A stretch of 64,000 nucleotides of DNA, taken from assembly GCA_029207755.1 (NCBI GenBank), contig JARCOQ010000243.1, forward strand, positions 5,001 through 69,000, written 5' to 3'. Position 1 is the stretch's first letter. Each line of letters begins with the position of its first letter. This stretch comes from Chamaea fasciata. Taxonomy: Eukaryota; Chordata; Aves; Passeriformes; Sylviidae. The notes under the pieces were generated by a model, which was not told the DNA's origin, searched no databases, and saw only the letters and a program-made list of their open reading frames with translations. Shown piece by piece: positions 58,621 through 64,000 of the stretch. The position numbers were made by a program, and so were the translations under genes.

Positions 58621-60769
58621 CCGGCCAGGCTGGCCCTAGGTAATCTGAATCCCTACATACAATAAACAAAAACAAAACCCCAATCGCACGTATCAGAAGC
58701 CTATTTAAAAAAAAAAAAAAAGTTACTTAAATTAATTCTACCTCAAATACAAACAAACCCATCCATACAGTTACCTTCGCTCAAAAACCAAATTACAGGC
58801 AATAAATAATACCAAAAAATAAAACAAAACACTATGTACCACCAAAGAATGCAATATTGAATAAAAGCACCATATAAGTAATAAAGTAATAAAAGCACCG
58901 CATAGAAGTACCACTATTTATTAAAATCCCAGGTGAAGGGGGATTCCCCCAGTTTGAACACAGACAATAAAAGGAGTTTCTTTCCTCAATTTAAACTCTT
59001 TTGTCCTCAAAACCCCCCTTTTTTTTTTCTAGGGACGCCAGGGAAGGATTGGGAAGACAAAATTGAAAGGGAAAAGGAGAAAAGTCCCCCCTACAAATCC
59101 ACACCGGCTCACCTGCTCCTGCTGCCCGGCACAAAGGTTTGTCCCTCGGCATCTCCTGAAGCAATACTCCATATCCGAGGGTTCCCCCAAACTCTGTAAG
59201 ACGAGCTCGCCATCATCCCGTAAGACACTCCAGAGAGCCTCGCAGAAGCTGCTCCCTCCGGCAGCTCCACGCTAGAGTGAGCTGAGGCTCCCCGCGTAAG
59301 CAGCTCGGGCAGGAGCCACCTGCCCCTCATTATCCTTTACAGCTCACGCCTGCGGCTGCTCTGTCCCCTCGTTATCCTAACAGCTCACGCCTGCAGCTGC
59401 TGCCAGCCCGAGGGTGAGGGCGGGGCAGAGGGAACTTCCTGCAGACATTTCACTGTTTGCACCGACACACTGGGGCACCGGGCTTTGCTTGCTAGGGATA
59501 AGCAAAAATTAAGGAGTTGACTTTTCTTGTTGTCATCATCCTTGAAGAAAGGAAAAATATATCAGGACTCGTGTGACTTCTCTGTGAACACAAAGTGCAA
59601 GGAACTTGGGAGGGGGAGGTCTTAAAACAACACCGGTTTCCTATAGCAGCAGCTGCTTTTGGTGCACACTGTAGCTTCTCTAGGCTTGTTTCAACGCTCT
59701 GCAGCAGTTAAGAGAGTACCACCTATTTAGGGGATACTGTAAAAGCTTTCGCTTTTCTAGAGATTTTCTCACCCCTTAAAACTGTATTTTATATTTCTAT
59801 TTTTGTTACTTATATTTTTCTATTTTTGTATTTATTTAATTTGTGTTGACTTGTTTATTTTTTAAACTATATGAATTCATTTACCTAACACATCAGAACC
59901 ACAATGAATTAAAATTAAATTAGCCTCGTTTTCTAAGGGGTAAAGATTTAATTTTTATTTAATAATGTTGGTATGTTTTCTCTGTCATTGTTTTTTCTTG
60001 GGGGGCAGTGTTTGTAGCGGCTTTTGTTTTGGTTTTTGTTTTTCTGTTTGCTTTGTTTTGGAGTTCTTTGTTAATAAACAAAGAGGTTCAGAGAGGCACA
60101 AAATAAAATGTCAACTTTGTTTTATTGCTACCTCTGAAATACAACTCGACACCAAGTTATTGCTGGTAATACTGTGTATGGGTAGAATGAGACCTGTTAA
60201 GGGGTTGAAAGGAAAAAAGTGGCAGCATGGTGCTGAATAGCTCCTGCTTTACCAACATGAATTTGGTAAATTTCCTTGGAAATGTGCCCTACAATGTACA
60301 AAAACTCCAATTAGGATGGAAAACTGGAAAAAAAAAATATATTCTCTTACTAGAATCAGAGAGAGAAAAAACATCAAATAAAAGGAAGAAATAACATCTA
60401 AATCCCAGCTTGCCTGGAAAACAAGCTTAGGCATTTCTAACACTGCAAACTTTTGGAACAGTCATCAAGTTGGTGGAAGTTCATGGAACAAATTTAAATC
60501 TGCTTCCTCTGCTCTAATTTTAAAGGGAAGTGGAAATTCAACAGGTCCAGCTACTCCTATCCAAGAATGATCTGTGTTTTGTGGGAGTAACAATGCAAAG
60601 AAACTCGAATCTTACTTGTATTTGACATCGGAAACTCTCAGCAGAGTTGGGAAGTTTCAGTGGAACAAAAGCACCACACTTCCTGCAATAACAAAATTGG
60701 ACTCGGCAAGTCAGGAATTTTATTTACACATCCACGGACAAGGAGGGGGATGACACCAGGAATACACTC
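58621..60769. other. Low-copy segment: A-rich, then GC-rich patch, then T-rich
   Basis: 58641-58930 continues A-rich but with more G. 59100-59430 is GC-richer and CpG-containing and could be a minor promoter or CpG patch. 59740-60080 is T-rich with many TTTTG words. Plus-strand AATAAA hexamers occur near 58966, 60074 and 60102. No gene can be supported. Confidence 0.5.
59323..59405. repeat. 42 bp tandem duplication
   Basis: Two copies starting CCCCTC at 59323 and 59365, each with TTATCCT, CAGCTCACGCCTGC and GCTGCT. It lies in the GC-richer patch. Confidence 0.8.
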
Positions 60770-60940
60770 CAGCTGAAAGCAAGGATTTATTGGAAAAGGC
60801 AGGAAATCAAACTGACAGTCTCTGTCCAGTTATGGCCAGGCAATTATCCAGGAGTCAGAAAGAAAAGTGGGAACCTTGGACTGGGATAAGGCCTTCCAGT
60901 GGCTTCACTTCCTACTGGCTCTCTCCTTTTCGCCAACTAC
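60770..60940 (-). other. Candidate terminal exon (minus strand)
   Basis: Minus strand: acceptor TTGCTTTTCCTCTTGCAG ends just before 60940, then about 150 nt to AATAAA at 60791-60786, followed within 30 nt by a GT-rich stretch (GTGTATTCCTGGTGTC) that suits a cleavage-stimulation element. The combination is a good 3' terminal exon signature. No coding capacity is claimed; the cleavage coordinate is approximate. Confidence 0.5.
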
Positions 60941-61101
60941 CTGCAAGAGGAAAAGCAACAGGAATAAAGTCTCAAACAGGATGGCCTTGGTCCAGGCAGA
61001 CTGAAATGCAGCTCCCAGGGAGGGAGGCCAGGCTGTGCCTCGGGGAGCTCCGGGAATCTGGGATTGCCCGTGGGATTAAAGGGCTGGAAAAGCACACCCA
61101 C

Positions 61102-61164
61102 CTGCCAGGTTCAGTGCTGGGACAGAGCAAGGCCGGGGCTCGGGGGCAGCAGTCAGAGCTGGGA
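61102..61164 (-). other. Candidate internal exon, 63 bp (minus strand)
   Basis: Acceptor GTGTTCTCCTGCAG, segment starting TCCCAGCTCTG and ending CCTGGCAG, donor GTGGGTGTG. The donor resembles that of the type B cassettes (GTGGGTGTGAG). The length of 63 equals cassette C. It would splice to the terminal exon ending at 60940 across a 161 bp intron. Confidence 0.45.
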
Positions 61165-61199
61165 CTGCAGGAGAACACCCCAAACCCGGGTTAAACATC

Positions 61200-61326
61200 C
61201 GGCATGACACGCAGCACGCTCCGGGAGAAACTCGGGTGGGAGAAGCCCCGGGATGCTCCACGTTCCTTGCCCTTGGCAGCTGTGCCAGGGCCTCCCTCAG
61301 AATGCTGACCTCACCGTGCAGCTCCT
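61200..61326 (-). other. Possible exon with heptad-like translation (minus strand)
   Basis: Acceptor CTATTTTGTAG followed by GAGCTGCACGG (exon side starts at 61324). In frame 0 the first residues read ELHGEVSILREALAQL, which has a leucine heptad look, and the frame stays open at least to 61200. No clear donor is seen before 61200, so the exon end is undefined. It is the only place in the window with a coding flavour, and the evidence is thin. Confidence 0.3.
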
Positions 61327-61516
61327 ACAAAATAGGAGAACTTATGGGAATCGCCCAGCAATCCATGGACTTCCAGTTATTAAGAACCACAGCTGCAGCG
61401 AAAGGTGCCCAAACTCTACTGCAAACCAGCAGGTCTGAGGAGACGCAGGGATTTATTCCAGAGGTGGCATGTTGGTGTTACTACTTTAAGCTCCTGCCGC
61501 TAGAACATATTTGTAC

Positions 61517-61522
61517 AATAAA
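61517..61522 (+). terminator. AATAAA hexamer (plus strand)
   Basis: TTGTACAATAAAAACATT contains a canonical AATAAA on the plus strand. It lies opposite the minus-strand exon candidates, so if used it would define an overlapping or convergent transcript. No plus-strand exon is identified. Confidence 0.25.
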
Positions 61523-61937
61523 AACATTATTGAGGCAGCTAAATTAAAATTAGATTTTTTACAGTAAAGTCAGCCAAAAAAGAGAGTCTCAAAATTAAGA
61601 TATAGGCCGCACAGTTATTTAAAAAAAAAGTTCTCATTCATGAGCATAACCTGCCAGCCTCTCATGTTTTCAGTCCTTACCATTTATTTTTACCAAGGTG
61701 ATGATTAAAACCGTGTAAAAAGCTCAAAAAAAAAAAAAATCCAGGACAAGGCAGGTGTTTTCCCAAGTACCCCCAGTGTGGAGCTGTGTCAGCCACAAGT
61801 GTTTGCTCCCTCAGCCCAGCCCGGAGCAGGCTCCAGCTGCTGCCCAGGGGGGTTACCAAGGGACTCACTTGTTTCAAGCTGTAAATGCAGGTGGCCTGCA
61901 CTGGAGTGCCAAAAAATGTGAAATATGTGACTCTCAC
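61523..61937. other. Low-copy spacer with one possible minus-strand exon
   Basis: Minus-strand TTTTGGCACTCCAG, a 32 nt segment and then GTGAGTCCC occur around 61870-61915, resembling a tiny exon. Otherwise there is an A-run near 61726-61739 and nothing recognisable. Confidence 0.4.
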
Positions 61938-63299
61938 CTTGAATAGCGATCGATCTTCTCAGGGGAGCCCCTCACCCAGGATAGGGGGCTCTGCCACGGA
62001 TTTCATCCCTCTGCATCTGAAAGAAAGTTGGGACAAAAGTCAGAGTGCTGCAGGATACCTTGACAGCTCCACACATCTTGTGGCAATCTAGGAATACCCT
62101 CGACAGTCTAACTACACCCCACATCACAAATTTCAAGCCCCCGGCACTATTACCCTCGTACCCCTACACCCAGACTAAGCAGCAAGGCAGAGCAGCTCCC
62201 GGCCAAACACACACCAACACCCGTGACACAGCACAGGACAAACGAGGGAACACAACAGGGACAGAAAACTCTGGGCAAGAAGAATGACCCTGAGGGTCCA
62301 GAGAACTCGGAATGAGATGACCTAGGTAAGATGGAAGGTGAGCTGGCCAGGCTCAGAGAACCCTGCAGGAACAAGATGCCATCGGGATGACTTATCCCAA
62401 GAAATGCAGAGATGGATGCCCAAGAATCCTACAGTCAGAATCCTCTACCTGCCTTTGCATTCTCACAAGACCTAACCCGCCGAATGGATCAGGGCGGTGC
62501 ACGGCTGTCAATACAGCTCAGAACAAGACCTGAAAAGGCATCGGACTGGATGCTTGTGAAGAGAGATGGATTCTGATGAGTGTCCGAGCAGCTGAGACAA
62601 AGGCACCTGGCTGAGGAGCACAGAGATCAGAAATGCTAAGACTGATGCCAGGGGTTTTGATAGGCCCCTCAAAGGGCTAAGTGAAAAGACAGCACACACA
62701 AGACACCCAAAGGACAGAGAGCACAACAGACAAGTGACACAACACACACCAGGACTGCTCTGCCCTGCACACCTCGGCACTGTGATCCAGAATGAGACCT
62801 TCCCTTGATGTAGCCTAAGGGGTCACATCTTGGACATCCCTGTCACCAAAAATGACTCAAAAAATCCCTCCCACTGGCCCCTGATCCCACACCCCGCTTT
62901 CAAGCCCTCCCTGGCTCCGAGCCCTCCACTTATCTCTCGGACGTCTAGGGAGGTGAATCCACGCTGGGTGGCAAAGAAGGCCGCCTCTCCCTCAGGGAAA
63001 TTCCTGCTGCTGCTGGGCTGTTGTCTCCTACACAGCTACAATAAAGAAAACCAAACATCAAAGCATAATCTTAGCAGCACATCAGCCAGAAACCAGCAAT
63101 TCTGCTACTCACTGTCTCCTAAGCTTGCCTGTGTCCTCGGCCCCGTGCTTCAGCTGCGCTCAGAGGCCAACGCCGGCGTCGCAGGGTCTGCCTGGGTAAA
63201 GAGCAGACAAGGTGACGTGGCAGCGCTGGAACTTGAGGGGACCATCCCTCCTTCTCCTCCCTGACTCACCTCAACTCCTCGCCCGTTATCCAAGCCTAC

Positions 63300-63347
63300 C
63301 TGGATGGGGCCTTCACAAGGAGAAGATCAAGGCTCCATCACAGACTC
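63300..63347 (-). other. Exon-like cassette E (right unit)
   Basis: Counterpart of 8867-8913 and 10807-10853. Segment starting GAGTCTGTGATGG, donor GTAGGC conserved despite many changes inside. Confidence 0.5.
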
Positions 63348-63529
63348 CTGGAATGCTCCCGGAGGGCTCACGGGTGAGGTGACCCGGGTCTGTCGTCCGG
63401 TTGGTGAGAGGGGAGCTCGGCCTCCTGCGAGTGGACTCCCTAAAACACACAATAACGGAGGCTTAGAGTTGCACCAGCGAGTGAGGCTTGAACAATAGCA
63501 ACTGCTTCTGTCCACCCATCACTGCTCAC

Positions 63530-63571
63530 CTCACCCACGTCAGCTTGACTGCTGAGATCCGGCTTTACCAC
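63530..63571 (-). other. Exon-like cassette A (right unit), 42 bp
   Basis: Acceptor TTTATTTTTAG, segment starting GTGGTAAAGC, donor GTGAGC. The length is exactly that of the left-hand A cassettes although the interior is diverged. Confidence 0.5.
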
Positions 63572-63649
63572 CTAAAAATAAAGACAAAGAACAGAGCTGT
63601 AACACAGCCATCATTTACACCTCCCCTGCAAACACAAACAGGGACTGAC

Positions 63650-64000
63650 CTTCTCAGGGGAGCCCCTCACCCAGGATGGGGGGCTCTGCCACGGATTTCA
63701 TCTCTCTGCATCTGAAAGAAAGTTGGGACAAAAGTCAGAGTGCTGCAGGATACCTTGACAGCTCCACACATCTTGTGCCAATCTAGGAATACCCTCGACA
63801 GTCTAACTACACCCCACATCCCCACATCACAAAATGCAAGTCCCCGGGACTCATCCTATTACTTCTACACCCAGACTGAGCAGCAAGGCAGAGCAGCTCC
63901 CAGCCAAACACACACCAACACCCGTGACACAGCACAGGACAAACGAGGGGACACAACAGGGACAGAAAACTCTGGGCAAGAAGAATGACCCTGAGGGTCC
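63650..64000 (-). repeat. Small-exon repeat unit, right copy 2 (cut by window end)
   Basis: Nearly identical to the start of right copy 1 at an offset of about 1697 bp. Cassette C is at 63650-63711 with its donor GTCAGT intact, unlike right copy 1. The array evidently continues past the window. Confidence 0.8.

Larger units (their letters stand above)
61938..63649 (-). repeat. Small-exon repeat unit, right copy 1
   Basis: The family of 7048-13040 reappears in the same orientation, about 48 kb away and beyond the satellite. The next copy starts about 1697 bp later. Minus-strand cassettes: C-like with lost standard donor but an alternative GTGAGAG donor giving 61938-62016; a D-like donor GTGAGTAGC at 63112; E 63300-63347 (48 bp, acceptor GAGCATTCCAG, donor GTAGGC); A-like 63530-63571 (42 bp, acceptor TATTTTTAG). 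Divergence from the left copies is substantial, but exon lengths and splice sites are kept. Confidence 0.7.

Overview
This 64 kb window is vertebrate nuclear DNA dominated by repeats. There is no convincing intact protein-coding gene, and I see no rRNA, tRNA or CRISPR array. Eukaryotic signals are present: short introns with polypyrimidine-AG acceptors, GTGAGT/GTAAGT donors, AATAAA signals, a TATA promoter with GC box and inverted CCAAT, and a 190 bp satellite with higher-order structure. The mix of very GC-rich minisatellites, short introns and satellite suggests a bird (microchromosome, sex-chromosome or subtelomeric/pericentromeric DNA), but that is an inference and I cannot name a species.

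Layout. 1-2140: a GC-rich block of covarying palindromes, a 30 bp CpG-rich minisatellite carrying a CRE-like TGACGTCG in nearly every unit, then a compact cluster of PBX/MEIS-like, octamer and perfect CRE motifs, followed by three inverted repeats. 2139-3780: a purine-rich GA-type tandem repeat. 3850-6190: short exon-like and polyA-like signals, a 318 bp two-copy module containing an oligo-A hairpin, and a CAATACA-type minisatellite. 6734-13040: a minus-strand series of very small exon-like cassettes (41-69 bp) separated mostly by 78-98 bp introns, amplified as three units of about 1.9-2.1 kb. 13681-13800: a plus-strand TATA promoter and first-exon donor. 15550-57085: about 218 copies of a 190 bp satellite monomer. 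57086-61937: low-copy sequence with a strongly G-depleted segment (57955-58620) and candidate minus-strand terminal exons near 60.8-61.3 kb. 61938-64000: the small-exon repeat family returns in the same orientation.

Main idea. The 190 bp satellite seems to be descended from the exon/intron cassettes that flank it. On the minus strand, diverged monomers at the array edges carry the acceptor context and exon motif of the flanking exons (acceptor AG followed by GAG and TTGGCAGTCCA; 14 identical bases CCTCCTAAAAATAA). Many central monomers keep an acceptor-like AG and a GTAAGT donor bounding a segment of about 61 nt, while the plus strand carries a GGTGAGT donor-like site in most monomers. The exon reading frames are not conserved, so a spliced non-coding RNA or a decayed gene is likelier than a protein gene. 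The array may also lie inside one plus-strand intron running from the donor at 13795 to a strong acceptor at 57578. All splicing statements rest on sequence motifs alone.
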